Source of the DNA: Zonotrichia leucophrys gambelii
Taxonomy: Eukaryota; Chordata; Aves; Passeriformes; Passerellidae
Length of the DNA: 64,000 bases
Reading direction: 5' to 3'
NCBI RefSeq assembly: GCF_028769735.1
Contig: NC_088170.1
Span: forward strand, 61,227,585 to 61,291,584
Position 1 is the stretch's first letter. Each line of letters starts with the position of its first letter. This document shows positions 1 through 12,915 of the stretch, piece by piece. The notes under the pieces were generated by a model. That model ran no database searches and was not told the DNA's origin. It worked only from the letters and a program-made list of their open reading frames with translations. Position numbers and translations under genes: made by a program.

Positions 1-1571
1 CCCTGCATTACCATCAAGGACTGAGAACAGGGAAGGTCAAACCCACAGGTTATTCAGGCTTATAGCTTCTCTGATTTAGAATGCTCTTTTGATGCTTCAT
101 TGCAGAAACAAAAGGAAATTCCTGCAATAGTGTTGAACTGGCCACTGTGTATTATTTGGTCCATTTAAAATACTGATTTAATTCAAGATGCTAGATGTGG
201 ATTGCTTGCTGATGAATTTTATTCCTATGTACCTCATCTTAAGGCTTCTGCTCTGAGTTTAATTTGCAATGAGTAGGCAGATTACCTTTTATTATTTACT
301 CTAACTCATAGGTTTTTATTATCGGATACCAGTGTAGCTGGCTTGTTTTGTGCTTTACACAAATACTGAAACATTGCAGCATGGAAATTCAATCACAGTG
401 CAATTTCACCAAGAAAATTTCTCTAATTTTACACTCAACTTATATTATTCAGTTATTTCATTATATACTATAATTCCACAACCCCTTACAGATCAGTAAG
501 AGTATCTTGGGAAACCCTTAGATATTCTGTTTCTGAATGCCTGTAAGATAGCACCTGGCTTTCTATGTTAGGCTTCCTAAAGCAAACAATACTCAATTTG
601 AGTAAAAAAAAAATGTTTGAGACAAAATGTCAAGTACCACATATTTGTTGTAAATGTTCTCTGTATAGCAGGAGCCTGAGGAGGCCAATTTGGACTCAAC
701 TGAATGCTAAAGAAGTGACTGGAAAATTGCAAACCTCTCATTAATCTGCTGTGCTTACTTTCCCACTGAAAGCATCTTCCAATTTCTGCATATGCTCATA
801 ACTTAAAATAGACCTGGAAATGGGGAAATACTACAAGTCCAGTGATGAATGTGCTCCCAGGTGTGCTCAGATCATCTGAACTTCTCTGTTTGCAAAGAAG
901 TCAGGAGCATTTTTTAACAAAATACAAATCAGTGCTGCCTTTTCCCTTGATAACTCTAAAAAGACAAAGCCTGTTTTGTACAACCACCACAATCATGAGC
1001 TTATTACTTATGGAAAATGAATGCTTGGCCTCTGCTTGGCACTGATCCCTTTCCAAGGTGATAAAGGGTAAAGCTACTTAAGGGATTGATCTACTAGACA
1101 GAAAATCAGCTCTTGTATGCATACCAGGAGAAGTTCTGTTAGCAAAACTCTGCACATCCTAGCTGGAGGCAATGATTCAAAATTAAACCTGCATAAATAA
1201 TAGAGGATTCATTGTGGGATAAACCAGAATGTGTTGCTTGACCTCAGAATAAAGGAGGGAATGCTTCATTTATGGGCTATAAAACCTTTAATAGAAAAGG
1301 TTTTTTTCCTAATTGATGCTAATTTTAAAAACTATGTTTAAAAAGTCAATCATTTCATAAGTGCACAAAAAAATTCATACATGAAAATTCATTTTAACAT
1401 TTTTGATTTTCTGTTGTTTAAACAGACCCTATCTACTGAAGTAATCAAAATAGCATTTCTGCTGAATGCATTATTTAGTGTAGAAAATAGATTGCCACGT
1501 ACTCTGATTCATTGCTGGCAAAAAGCTTACACAGGCAGAGGGAAGAAGGAGATCACAGTGGGATTTTTCTC
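1..1571. other. Gene-free AT-rich stretch
   Basis: No supported gene. A pyrimidine-rich acceptor ending at 668 (ctctgtatag) is followed by 13 open codons and a TAA at 708-710, which could be a tiny terminal exon but has no poly(A) signal nearby and may be chance. A second strong acceptor ends at about 1425 and opens a + strand frame running to 1674. That frame overlaps the better minus-strand exon candidate at 1572-1788 and has no convincing donor, so it is not called. Confidence 0.5.
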
Positions 1572-1788
1572 CTACTTAGCTTTCATGGATCTGGGGTTGC
1601 TTGAAGTGGCCAAGTTCGCCTGGGCTTTGGCAGAGAGCAGGTGCCTGAGCTCATCCTGCCTCTCAGAGCTGTGACTGTCTCCTGCTTCCAGAAGTTTCTG
1701 TGGAGCAGCATCCTCAGGTGCCACTGGCTGGGCTGTGGCTGAGTCCAGCATGGACAATTCACATGAGAGCAGCAGAGCGGCTGAGAAC
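1572..1788 (-). CDS. Candidate terminal coding exon, unrecognised protein
   Basis: On the minus strand a strong 3' splice site (ccctgtttctctgacag, just right of 1788) opens 217 bases: one base finishing a codon, 71 sense codons, then TAG at 1574-1572. The reading is hydrophilic, with runs such as QPVAPEDAAPQKLLEAG and RQDELRHLLSAKAQ, and ends in SMKAK. It has the mixed charged, Ala/Ser/Gln-rich composition of an alpha-helical or disordered C-terminus rather than of random AT-rich translation. The frame stays open upstream of the splice site, so the ORF alone would suggest a longer protein. I do not recognise the family; no domain, signal peptide or membrane segment is visible. Its entry phase (needs two bases from the previous exon) fits the candidate minus-strand exon at 18327-18377. 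The same DNA is also open on the + strand, which weakens the case. Confidence 0.4.
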
Positions 1789-4700
1789 CTGTCAGAGAAA
1801 CAGGGTTTTAAGCCCAACTCTATGAGCAATTCTGCTTAAACCTAACTGTAAGAATACAAGAACTGTCACCAGTCATAACCTTTTCTAGATTGGTGGTATC
1901 ATACCCATTATTTCCTGTGTGTCTTGTTTCTTTCCTGAATGATAGTTGATAAGCTTCAGTTAAAAGAACAACTGAAAAATGGTCAGAACAGCCTGATTTT
2001 TAAGCCTCATTTTTCCTGAAACTACTTTTTCTGTGCTTTGCTTAGTATATCTTTAATTTGAAAAATGCTAATGTTCCCAAATATTCAGCATTATTGCTTT
2101 TCACAGCCTAATGAATTAGGCTTTGACACACATTCTGATAACTGTCCAACACATCATCTTTCCTCTTTATATCCCATTACTCCTAATTACTGTTTTGTGC
2201 ATCAAATACTCAACATCTCTGTGATTTAAAAAGGCAATTAATATTACACATTACTGCCAACACTTCTTTTTAACTTTTTGTCTCTGTATGCATCTGAAAG
2301 CATTTCTGTTACTGTGTGTCAAGCCACTGCACCACTGCATGAGAATTTGCACTACTAAGCACCAACAGAAAGGACAAAGTAATGAAGACATTCAATATAA
2401 CACATCAAGCTCTCTGCCAACCCGCTGCAGGGCTTCAGACTTTCCTAATAACACACAATCCATAACAAATTCACACCTGCATACCTGAGCAGCAGCAACA
2501 AGATGTGAGTTTAAAGTGTGATACAGTAGTCTGGCCTTTTAAAGTTCACTAAAACCAGCTGAGTTCTCTAATACAAAACAGCTGAACATTTGTTCATGTC
2601 CTGTGTTACAGAGGAAAAGAATCAATTTTTATGGAGACTAATTAAGTTCCCAAGACACTCATGAAATTGCTTAATATTTAATAATATTAGCATTTTGTTT
2701 ATTGAATATTTATATCAATATTTACACTAATCATACTTAGCAGTTATTAAATAACCTTTGAACAATTATTTGTACAACTAGTAGGTAGAGTTCTTTTAAT
2801 AACATGGGAAGGAGCAAGGTGTGGAGCTTTGTACATTATTGCTCCCACAGCAGGGACACAGTGTAAAAAGTGCAATTTATTGCTGCAAGAAATCTTGTTG
2901 ACCAAATGTGGAATGCAGTTTTCATTAAAGCCAGAAATGAAACTTCTAACATCAGGTCCTGGGTAGCATCCTCTGTGAATTGGTATTGATCTTGGATACC
3001 CCATAACCCTCTGCATCTCTGGATAGGCTGTAATGTACAGGACATTTTCGGTCACTGGGATCTAAATCTGTTCTGCAAGGCAATTAACAAAAAGCTAGTG
3101 GTCTGGTTTATTAATTATATGTCATCTAAAAAAGTACAGGCATGATTGCTAAAGGCACATCTGGATAAGGCACAGGGCAGGTTCAAGGTGTTTCCTCAGT
3201 CCTTGTGCACAGGGAGAGCCATGAGAGAAGAGTGGGAGCAGCATTTGGAGACAGGGGTGCTACCAGCCCTTAGGAGAGGAGTTCCTCTGGCCAGCAGGAC
3301 CTTGCCACTTTTCCAGCTAAGCTGGAAAATTTCCAGAACAATGTTTCCAGAACAATGAATATGGATGGTAGTTCTGGTTTTCGTAACTCCTCTTTGTAAA
3401 CCCCTCAGTAATCATTCATAGATATCCTGGGTTCAGAGACCACAGTTAAAAAAAACAAGCAGAAAACAAAACCAAAGCCCCCACACATTATAAAACCCTA
3501 AGAGTAATGCAGCCAACTGTTGAAAGCAAGCTGGCTTGGACAAGGCTAGAGATGCAGAGCTGTGAACCACACAAGCCTGCCTTGGAGATAGGAATTATCC
3601 CAGAGATATTGAACACCCTTGGAAGGGTCCTGAAGCCCTTCTTGGCCTCCAGCTCTCCATGCTCCCCATTTCACACTCACAGAATGTTCCAGGGGCAAGG
3701 GGGCTCCCACAGGTCTGCTTTCTCAAGGCTTGTGTGTTATCAAGGGCACACTGCTGTCACTATTAGAAAACCAAAATACAGATGTGACAAATGGGAAAAG
3801 TCAAGTCCTTGTTACCCAATGTGGGAAGGAGGGAGGCTGCACCTCTTTCACTGGATTGCCCCAAAGCAGGGCATTCACTGGCAAAGATGGAGGAGTCCAT
3901 CACAAGCTCTCAAAACCAGCTCCTGTTATCTGCATTTGCTGCATCTGCCACCTCAGGTCCTGCTCAGTGGCTGCAGCAGTTCAGTGCTAATGCAGAAATG
4001 ATGAAGTGTGACCAGGGTGGATAAGCAGAAGTCGTTTTGGATGGTGGGAGCACACTCAGCTCATGCCTACAAGCAGGTTTGATGACAGGCTACTGTGATG
4101 GAATGTTAATCAGCACATTTGCTTGTACAATATTTGCAAAAGCCTCCAACAGATTTTGTCTTTATTGACCTGCCATTTCCAGCATCCAATGCAAATTGAG
4201 AATGGTTATATTAATAAACTGAGCTCAGGACAATATGATACATTCACTGAATTTCTACATAGTAATTAACTGACATCTTTTGGTAATAGACCTTATATAT
4301 TTTTATGTCCTTGGCTACTATCCATCATTGCCTATATATTTATTTAATATGAGAATATTTGAATTTGCCAGTTAGATATTTTTATGTATTTGCACTGGCT
4401 ATGTCAATTCCTAAAATAATAAGAGCAGTGTTCCCCATGGTGTGATGCTTGTCTGTGTCTGTGACAAAAAAATTAGAAATATGTTTGCACTTACATATTT
4501 AAGCAACTCAGAATAAAGGCAAAACTCCCAATGGTAATTTGAGTAACAATGACTAGGTGGCTGATTGATACATAAATTAATTATGTGAGCCTAGCTGTGG
4601 TATGTCAATTAACAGCTCATCATTTAAACTTTTAAAATGTAAATCTTCTTACTTTCTCTTTTCAATTAAATAAGGGATATAGAGATGAAATTCTGCATGA

Positions 4701-6078
4701 ATGGTCATGAATAATAGCAAAAACTGTATTCCAATTAAAAAGTCAGTAACCAAATGAATCTGACAGATACCAATCAAGCAGGGGTAGCTCTTTTCTAGCA
4801 ATTTTGTTCCTTAGTGGTCTTCAGGCACGTTAAATTTGCATTAACTTCATGCAAGTCATAAAGAATTGGGTGGAATAAATTAAGAAAAACCAATAAAAAG
4901 TTAATCAAATATTACATTTTGAAGGCTCAACAAAACTGCAGTTATGCACCTGTGTGCCTCTAACAGTGTGTCTACAAGGAGCTGCTATTGCAAAACACAG
5001 TAAGAATTATACATTAGAACGTGATTATTATTCTGTGTTATCTTCCCAGCTTACAGTGAAGCTCAGAGCTGTAGGCAGAAACACAGAAGAGACAAGAGCA
5101 TCAGAGCCCTGCTTATGCTTTCGGTCACTGCTGCTAAAGCTGCTCTGGAAGCAGAGAGGAGTGGTCACAGTGAGGGACAGATGGAAGGGACAGTAGCCAT
5201 CAGAAAGACCACAAAAAAAAAAACCAAAAAGAAGAAAAAAAAAGGAGCATATCGTGGCATCCGCTGTCTGCAATGCTGATGTCCTACACACTGAAACATT
5301 GTCATGCACAGGTGCACTTGGCTGAACTGGGAGGGACTCAAGAAGTCCAAGGCTGGTTTAAACCAAAGTTGAGTACATACTGACGTTCAGACTTTGAATA
5401 TGTTCTTCTTTTTTTTTATTTTTATTTTTCCCTCTGGTTTCTTTCAAAACTTTGTAGTCTTTTAAAAATAGATGTGATCTTTTTTAGGATACTGTATTTA
5501 GAGTTTTATGACCTCAGAATTCCATGAAGGTGTGCAAAAAATGATATCAAGCTAAATTTTTCTCCCCAGAAAGTGTAACTATACTAGAAAATCTGGGGAT
5601 TTTTTTTAGATAATTAGTACTATAACAGGGTGCAAGGAAAGATAAAGAGAATGATTTTTAAGTACTCTCTGTGCCTGAAGCATCCTGAAATTCAGGTACT
5701 AGCAGACAAATGAAGTATGTCTTCTCCAATGCCTGTGCATCTTCCTGGCAGAGTGCTTGATAAAGCAGCAATAAAGTTAATTGCCTTTGCATAGCACTGA
5801 TATAAAGAACAAAAAATATGTGTCCAAGTATGGCTCCCATTTTGAAGTGAGTTCCTTATGCATTCTTCTTCATTCTGTATGCTGTATAATCAGGAGCTGC
5901 AACTTGGAATTCACAGCAACTCTCCTCTCTCTGCTGAACATTTATGAGATTTATTACTATTTTTATAGATATGGCAAGTAAATATAAACTGGGAAAGTGT
6001 CATAAAGTATAAAACTCATCAACAGATGCTGATTAAGGAGAATTGTTATATAAGCTATATAAATTATTTTCATTTCAG
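1789..6078. other. Gene-free AT-rich stretch
   Basis: Contains the longest stop-free + strand frame of the window, 3507-4001 (164 codons). Its translation is rich in Cys, His, Trp, Pro and Ser with no domain, and three frames are open together there, so it looks like chance in a locally GC-richer patch. A short exon-like block at 5795-5846 has acceptor and donor signals but does not join in phase to the 6079 exon. A low-complexity A-rich/T-rich patch lies near 5210-5245 and 5409-5430. Confidence 0.5.
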
Positions 6079-6214
6079 GTTTAGTTTTGCTGGTTTTTTA
6101 GAAAAGGGTTCATACGAGAAAGGTATGACACAGGAAATGGTGGCAGAAAGAATTGTGGACACCAATGGAAACAGATACTTTGACAAACCTTTACATCCTA
6201 CCATTGTTCCCTAG
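6079..6214 (+). CDS. Candidate terminal coding exon, unrecognised protein
   Basis: A pyrimidine-rich 3' splice site (attttcatttcag, ending 6078) is followed by one base completing a codon, 44 sense codons and a TAG stop at 6212-6214. The translation is strongly protein-like: FSFAGFLEKGSYEKG at the start, MTQEMVAERIVDTNGNRYF in the middle, and a basic/proline-rich end DKPLHPTIVP. It has balanced Glu/Lys/Asp/Arg content, unlike neighbouring frames. An AATAAA-type signal (aataaaaaa) begins a few bases after the stop, compatible with a short 3' UTR. The DTNGN stretch is reminiscent of a calcium-loop turn but is too short to call an EF-hand. An upstream ATG at 6026 lies in frame but before the splice site, so I take the exon rather than the ORF start. 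The upstream exon must donate two bases; none in this window fits convincingly. I do not recognise the gene; a small ciliary or enzyme C-terminus is speculation. Confidence 0.55.
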
Positions 6215-6330
6215 GAAGTAATAAAAAAGGAGTATTTCAAAAAGTTATTTAAGTTGAGCTACTATGTTATGAAAAACACTTTTACTATAGCCAAAATGAG
6301 TGGCCAGGCTCACTGGAAGCAAATCTATTT

Positions 6331-6505
6331 CATGGTATCATAGATTGGCTGCATTGGAATGGACCTTAGAGATCATCCAACCCCCCTGCAGTTTTCCCAA
6401 AGGCCTCTCCAATTGGACTTGAACACTTCCAGGGGTATCCACAGCTCCTCTGGGCAACCTGTTACAAGGTTTCTGCAGCCACAAAACTAAACTTCATTTA
6501 GTTAC
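6331..6505 (-). repeat. CR1 LINE 3' end fragment
   Basis: The + strand reads as the reverse complement of an avian CR1 tail. It starts with atcatagattggctgca, then a ggaccttagagatcatccaacc block, then ttgaacacttccaggg and ctctgggcaacctgtt. These blocks appear in the fixed order of the CR1 3' region, so the element is on the minus strand. It is 5'-truncated and moderately diverged, and starts about 115 bases after the stop of the 6079 exon. Confidence 0.8.
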
Positions 6506-9500
6506 CTCAACTGCATACAACTCTTTGCTTGGTCATCCCACAACATGTCAGGAGCTGAAGGATGCAGCAGTCCCTCACACCATGCAGAGAATGATGGATA
6601 CATTCAGAAGGTACAATGGGAGATGCTTTTGAAGGTATCAGGCTTTTTTGCCTGGGCAAAGAGAGTTTTTTGAATTAATCCTACTAGCCTATAGATAGAT
6701 TTTTCAGTTGCTTTTATCCACCATGTTCTTTTATAGTAAATATCAGCATCCAAAGATGAACAGTTCAAGGAGGAGATGTTGGATTCCCAGTCCTGGAACT
6801 GCTTCATTTGCAGTGCTGAATGCCTGTTTCAGGCCTTCACCTGCCAAATGTGGGGACTGAGGAAGGGTAGCTGTGACCCAAAATGAGGAGCAGGGTTCAG
6901 GGTAGGAAAATTCAGGTATTGAATTCCTGTTCCCTGAGCTTTGGTGAGCTGAGCTGCCACAGGACGTGGCTGCCTTTGCAGTCAACTGCAAAAGAGCTCA
7001 TTGCTGTGTCTCCAGAAAGAGCCTGTGTGTCTGCAGCTGAGCTGGTGAGCTGTGGCTGCCACAGGCAGTGGGTTTGCTGCATTAGGAGCTACACACTCAG
7101 CTATAAAATTACCTAATTGCTGTTTGACAGAAGCGTTAAATACACAGTGAGTTCGCTTCCTGCAGAAGCGAATAATTGCTATGTGCAATTTTACACTTAG
7201 AAGGTCAGATTTTGCTGTGTTAAAATCATACAGTTCAAAAGCAATTTGCTTTCTTCTAACACAGAGCAATTTGGTTCTGGTGTGGGATAACATAACCAGC
7301 ATCAATTCACTGCAGCACTGACTCTCAACTGCAGCATTCCTTGGGTACCGGGCAGTATAAATCTATAGCTCAGGGCTTGATCCCAAGCCATGTTTCTGTC
7401 ACTGTTTCCAGCAGGCTCTAACTCAGGATCTAAAAAAGAAATACCATTGTGAAAAACCAGAGAGCTGAGCTTATGCCTTACACAATTCAGCTGACTCTTC
7501 CTGTGCTCAGCAGCTGATAGTTTAGGGCTGCGCTATTGATTTGTGTTACTGTACTTTATAGCTAGTATGTTACAAGATTAATTTTGTGCTACTCAGCATC
7601 TGCTTTCTCCTTGGGAAGTTTTGTAAAGAATTTTGCTGACTATAAAGAATTGGCTTTTACTTTTTTTTTTCCAAACCAGCTGAACACATTCTTTATACCC
7701 TGCCCTTCCAAAGCATAGCATAACAGATACAGTTAAGATGATTATACTATATACTTACACATGCTTCTGTGCTCACAGGTGAACAGCTGAAGTCTTATTA
7801 GTACAGCTCAACATCCTTGTTCAGTCTTCTCTCACTTCCAGCCAACATTACTGTGGTAGATTATAATTCTGCTAGGGTAGGTTATGTTTTGGCTCCTGTC
7901 CAAAATATGGTATAAATCTGTACACTTTTACATAGGAGTATTATTTTCTTCTTGCATTTACTTACACTTTTAAATGGGAAATAACAGGGACTGGTTATAG
8001 GTAAAAGGGTATGTATTTAGTTCAATAAATAAATGTATGAGTAGCTCAAAAATAAAAAATGTTAGGTATTACCATGAATAAAATTTCAGATTTCAGTTGG
8101 AATTTGTTGATTTAGGTGTCTATAAATATCAGTGCAGCAATATCTAATACTGACATCTAATACCTTTTCACCAAATCAATATAGGCAAGATTTTGAGTAC
8201 CTGTGATTTGGCTGTGCCTCCCTTTGGGAGTCATTTGGGAGCAGGCAGTGTGTGATGGATGGCAGGCAATGAAATGGGTTTTTACACAGCTTAGCAGCAG
8301 CCCCTGCAATGCGCAGGGCTAATTTCAGGGAAGAAAGGGAGAAATAAGTTGCATCATTTCAAGTCCTGACATAAATCCTTTTCCTTTGCTTCGAAGGAAA
8401 GGAGCTTTAACCCCATTTGTTTCTGGATGGAGCAGTTTTGTGCTGGCTTTGTGTGAGACTGTGCTTCATTGCACATTGCTTTGTGTGCTTTTGTGCTTGC
8501 ACTATGCAGCAAGACATAAACCTCATCCTCCAGCTTAGCTGCTGAATTAAAAGCAATAGAGATGTGAAAAGTACATAGTCAAAGTGAGAAGGGGAAATGA
8601 AAACATGGATGCTTCTTAAGGGCTGACCCAGGCTGTGACTCAGAGGCAGGGGCAATGACAGATGCTTTTTAATGAACCCTAAATGTATTGGGCTTTTATG
8701 GAGGTATTTCATCTACCTTGCTCCAGATTTGTTCTTATTGGGTTTTATGGCAGCAAAAGCCCTGTTTTATTCTTCAAGGAGTGCCACATGATGGTAGGGC
8801 TGAGAGAAGGGCAGAATTATGGTGCCAAAGATTACAAAGCCTAAATCAGATCATCTCTGAACATGAACACTCCCACCTGAGGTTTCTGCAGTAGAAGCAT
8901 GCAGACTTAAGCCCAGCGAAGTTCTGTCCCTTTTAGCTGGGAACACACCCAAAGACTAGAATAGAATAGCAAATTTTTTTGTGAGTTTTCTGTAGAAATC
9001 TGGAAGCATGCAAGTTTTAGTCCAGAGAAAACAGAATAACTGCTCTCCACGAAAAACCCATGTCCTTCTCATAGCATAGGCTGTACACCATGACACAGAG
9101 AACAATTCAATAAAATTAGCAGTGTGTGAACAAAATTGTCAGGGTCCTTATCTGCAATAACCAAAATGTACATGGAAGTAATCCTTCAACCCTGGACACC
9201 ATAAATAAAAAAGGTCAAGAAGCCTTGGCAAAGGATCTATGGCAATGTACTATTATCTGGGTAAAGGCTGCTGTAAATCACTTTGTATGGCACATGCTCA
9301 CAAGCAGAAATGGTTTAAAAACAGTAGGAATAAACCTGGGAAAACTGACTGCAAACAACCAGCTGATGGTGGTAAATCCCGGGAGATGAGTACAAATGTT
9401 TATTGCTGCACCATAAATGAACGTGGTTCTGCAGATGTAAATAGACCATAAATCTGATTCTGCCCTCAGTCAACAAGGCCCTTAGTGCTGACCAGAGATA

Positions 9501-10342
9501 GAGCCACTACAGCTGTGGATTTCTCCCTCAGAGTTAGTCTCTGCCATGTTGCCATCCCCATGTTGCCAGTCCCAACAACTCCACAACAGAAAGAAAAACA
9601 CTTTAGTTCTCCTAAAGTATTTTTCCAAATTCTGTTCTGTGTTATCTTCTTGTAGCACCTTAAATTTCCAAATAACAAAGGCAAACAGATTCACTTGACC
9701 TCACCTTAGATGTCAAAACTCAGTCTGAGGATGTCTCCATGGTTTCCAGGACATGACCTTGTAGGGGACAATTCACCTGATAAGTGTAACTGAATGGACC
9801 CTTTTGTGCTCAGCACTGAATATAGGTCAGACTTGAGTCCAGACAAGACTTCTAAATTAAGGTTTCTGTACCACAAGTGAGCAAGCTGTGCCAGGCCCTC
9901 TGCTGGTCCTCAGAAGTGAATTCAGTACACCCAGTGGAGCCACAAGGCAGTTCAGCTCAGTTCATCCCAAAACAGACACATCTTGATAAGACATCTAAAA
10001 TAGGAATCTGACATTTTCTGAGATGTTCTACAGGAAGACATGGGATTTATGGGAAACATATGTGCTTTGGGAGGGGCAGTAAGAAACGATGTGGAATAAC
10101 CTCAGGCACCTCAAACAGCAGAAGATCCTAAAGTTTAGACAACTGAATTGCACTCTTTTATGTAGACCATTTCATATGAACATGAACTGAACCCAATCCC
10201 TAAGTGCTTGTGTTAGGACAAATCAATCCCACCTGTTACATTATCTTCTGTCTATGAGATCTACAGGCTTTAAACCTTGAAAAAAAAAATAGGACTTTTT
10301 TGTGGTGTTAGCCCTTATTTCTGTTTCTTTTCCATTCTTAAG
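6506..10342. other. Gene-free AT-rich stretch
   Basis: No gene or recognisable repeat. Around 7090-7320 is a compact block with several ATTA/TAAT cores and a short imperfect inverted repeat (ttcgcttc...agaagcgaa near 7151-7172). It could be a conserved element, but that cannot be judged from one sequence. Short ORFs at 8407-8712 (-) and 9126-9451 (+) have no splice signals or domain features. Confidence 0.45.
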
Positions 10343-10534
10343 ATTGTTGAAGATTTTCAGCTGCCACCAAAAGGGCCTGAATTGAATTTTCAAATGTATG
10401 AGGCCAGGGTTGCTTCATTCTCTGTCATTTATCACCAACAGATTGATATGCATCTCTCAGAAATTCAAACTTTTATAAACTTATCTACAAGGCTTACAAT
10501 TACCACAGGCTCTGTTAGAAATCATCCAAAATGA
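10343..10534 (+). other. Weak terminal-exon candidate
   Basis: A good polypyrimidine tract and acceptor (tttcttttccattcttaag, ending 10342) is followed by 63 in-frame codons and TGA at 10532-10534. It begins IVEDFQLPPKGPELNFQMYE, which looks protein-like, but the remainder (rich in Thr, Ile, Ser, His) is less so. No poly(A) signal follows closely. It enters in phase 0, so it cannot simply replace the 6079 exon as an alternative end of the same frame. Chance is a serious alternative. Confidence 0.2.
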
Positions 10535-12828
10535 AAATGATCTTCACTAATCCATGCTGTGTGTCTTCCTTTTGTTGCATTTATCATTCATTCTATGCAC
10601 AAATCTCCTGAAAACTTGTAGGGAAAAAATATGCAGTATGTAAAAGATAAGTTCAAATATGTAATTTTAAGAAGTTAAAACAAAAGGATCCTTAAATCAA
10701 CATGAAAGAAAATTCACTATCAGAAGAAGAGAAAGCTAAATACATGGTGACAGAGCAGTTTTTACTGGAGATTTTTGAAAGCATGTTTGTTTGATAGTTC
10801 CCAGATCCATTCAGGGCCAGACCCTGAGTATGTTTATCATTACAGAAACAGTCTGAAGAGCAAGAGTCCACTATCAACTATTGTGTGTTTCCTTCTTCCA
10901 CTCAAGTTTTCAACAGTGAGATACAGCAGGAAACATTTGAGAGATTGTAGAGGAGATGAAGAAACCCAGAGCAGAGAAAAACTACAAGGATGTCAATGGA
11001 ACAACCTCTGCAGGTTTCAGCATTTTGGACAAGACTTGATTATGCTACTTCATTCCTATCATAATATGTTTAAAACAGTAGATATCAGCACTCAGCATGA
11101 GTTTCAATCTCACAATAAATTTGGAGAGCAGGTTGCTAGAGAACAGAACTCCCAGCAAATATTAATGTTCCTTTCTGAAAGATAAATCTCAATTACATCC
11201 CTAATTACCTGTAATTATGAAGGTCAAAGTAATAAAGTCAGACACTGAGATGCTTTTTCTCCTTTCTCTAAAGTCATCTTTGAGAAAATCCTTCATGTTT
11301 TGGTCCATAGAAAAGAAAAATAAGTGTTTATGAATAATTGCATAATATCTTTTCATCTTAATTCTGCATTTTTTTTCCTTTGATATCAATATTAGCAGTT
11401 AATAATGAGACAGGTATTAATTGCATTTTAAAGTACTGGGATTGATGTACAGAGGTGGGACAAACTGGTACTTATGCCAAGCACTGCTGGCAATTACACA
11501 TAACCTTCTTTTAATCCTAATTTCATCCATTATAAATATAGCATTAGTGTGGAGACAATAAATCACTTACAGACAGTAGAAAGGTTCATTTATCTTTGTA
11601 GAGATGCTGAAAAGAAGTCACGTCTGAGTTATTGCAATGAAAAGTGGATTTTTGGACACTTGTGAAAGTACATTTGCAAAACTGTTTCTTTTTCAAGATG
11701 CTACTTTTTGCACATTTTCACTTACACCTGCTCATGATTTTTGAAGAAAATATCATTCTTAAAAAATAAGTAATTTCCTCAAGGAACATGATACCAGATA
11801 CAGAAGGCAACCTACAATGAAGCAAGCATGATAGAATAGACAGGTTAGAGTTAGAATAACCAGGGAGTGGTGCTTGTCCCATGCTCAAGAAAATTTTAAA
11901 TGAATGGATCTCTTAATAAACAGCACTGACAGCAATCATTCAATTTTCCCTATCTCTAATGGTGAGTTCAGTTACAGTCCCAGAAGAGGAAAGGCTGGAT
12001 ATTTTGGCAAATGAAGCTGTCTAGCCCACTCTGTATACACGGCAGACCAGCATGTATCTACTCTTCTTACATCACTTACCACAATTTTTGCCTTTTTCAG
12101 CCCCCCATGTGCCTGCTCCTCATTGCTGGCCTCACCAGGCACGTCCACAGCAATCCTTTCTGCAGACTCTGTCCCACAGGGTCAGCCACAGGTGCTCCTT
12201 ACACCACAGCCTCTGATTTTATTCTCCCTCTGGACATCTGAAGATGACTGAGGTCACTGAGGATGTGCATCCTCTGAAGTTTGCTACCCTGGCAGGCAAT
12301 TAAGGGTAAGGTAATTACCTGGACTGAAGCCCACAGCAAAGTCACTCCAGGTTCCTTCCTTTTAGCAAGTATTTTGGGATGAAGAGATGCTTCCCTGACA
12401 GTTTACACTCTGTATTTGTTACTATCTTTTTTAAATTTCAGGTTGCTTTTTTCATCTCTCCATTACTGCTTTTGCCTGTAACTCTCATGGCTGGTTTGCA
12501 CCAGAGATTTGGGTATTGATTCATTGTCAGTGCCTACACACCATGTCCCTGGCATGAGCTGCAGGCAAGAGGAATAATTAAAGAGTGCTTGAGACTGCTC
12601 CAGGGTGCATTTAGATCTGTGTGTATAGCTATGGGCAGCACTTGCAGCAGCCCAGAAACACCAGGATGAATGTGAGTATCCCTCACTGCCCACCCAAACT
12701 GCTCAGTCTGGCTGAGGGGTTGGCATGCAGGATGATGGTGAGGGACCTGGTTGGTTTGTGACACCAGGCAGAGTGGTGGCTGCTGCAGAAATGCGTCTGG
12801 CAAAGCTGGGCTCTGCCAGTGAACTGGA
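10535..12828. other. Gene-free AT-rich stretch
   Basis: Only short chance ORFs on both strands. The section 11400-11560 is AT-rich with TAAT cores. The part from about 12110 to 12230 and 12600-12830 is GC-richer without a CpG island. No repeat family recognised until the CR1 at 12833. Confidence 0.45.
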
Positions 12829-12832
12829 ATAT

Positions 12833-12915
12833 TCATAGAATCACAGAATGGTTTGGGTTGGAAGGGAACTTAAATACCATCTATTTCCAAACCTCCTGCC
12901 ATGAGCAGGGACACC
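12833..12915 (-). repeat. CR1 LINE 3' end, first half of an interrupted copy
   Basis: Reads tcatagaatcacagaatgg then ggttggaagggaacttaa and cctgccatgagcagggacacc, the reverse complement of the avian CR1 3' terminus. The match stops abruptly at 12915 and resumes at 13849-13925 on the other side of an LTR. The two pieces together follow the usual CR1 order with nothing missing except the inserted block. Confidence 0.85.
12911..12915. repeat. Left target-site duplication of the 12916 LTR
   Basis: ACACC at 12911-12915 pairs with ACATC at 13849-13853, four of five bases equal, flanking a TG...CA unit. Confidence 0.5.

Noticed and set aside
1381..1674. + strand frame after a strong acceptor near 1425
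   Set aside because: No donor, and the overlapping minus-strand frame has more protein-like composition; both cannot be preferred.
3507..4001. Longest open frame, 164 codons on +
   Set aside because: Three frames are open together, the composition is Cys/His/Trp/Ser-rich without a domain, and there are no splice sites or poly(A) signal.
5795..5846. Small exon before the 6079 exon (acceptor and gtgagt donor, open frame)
   Set aside because: It ends in phase 0 while the 6079 exon needs two bases, and the alternative frame meets a stop at once.
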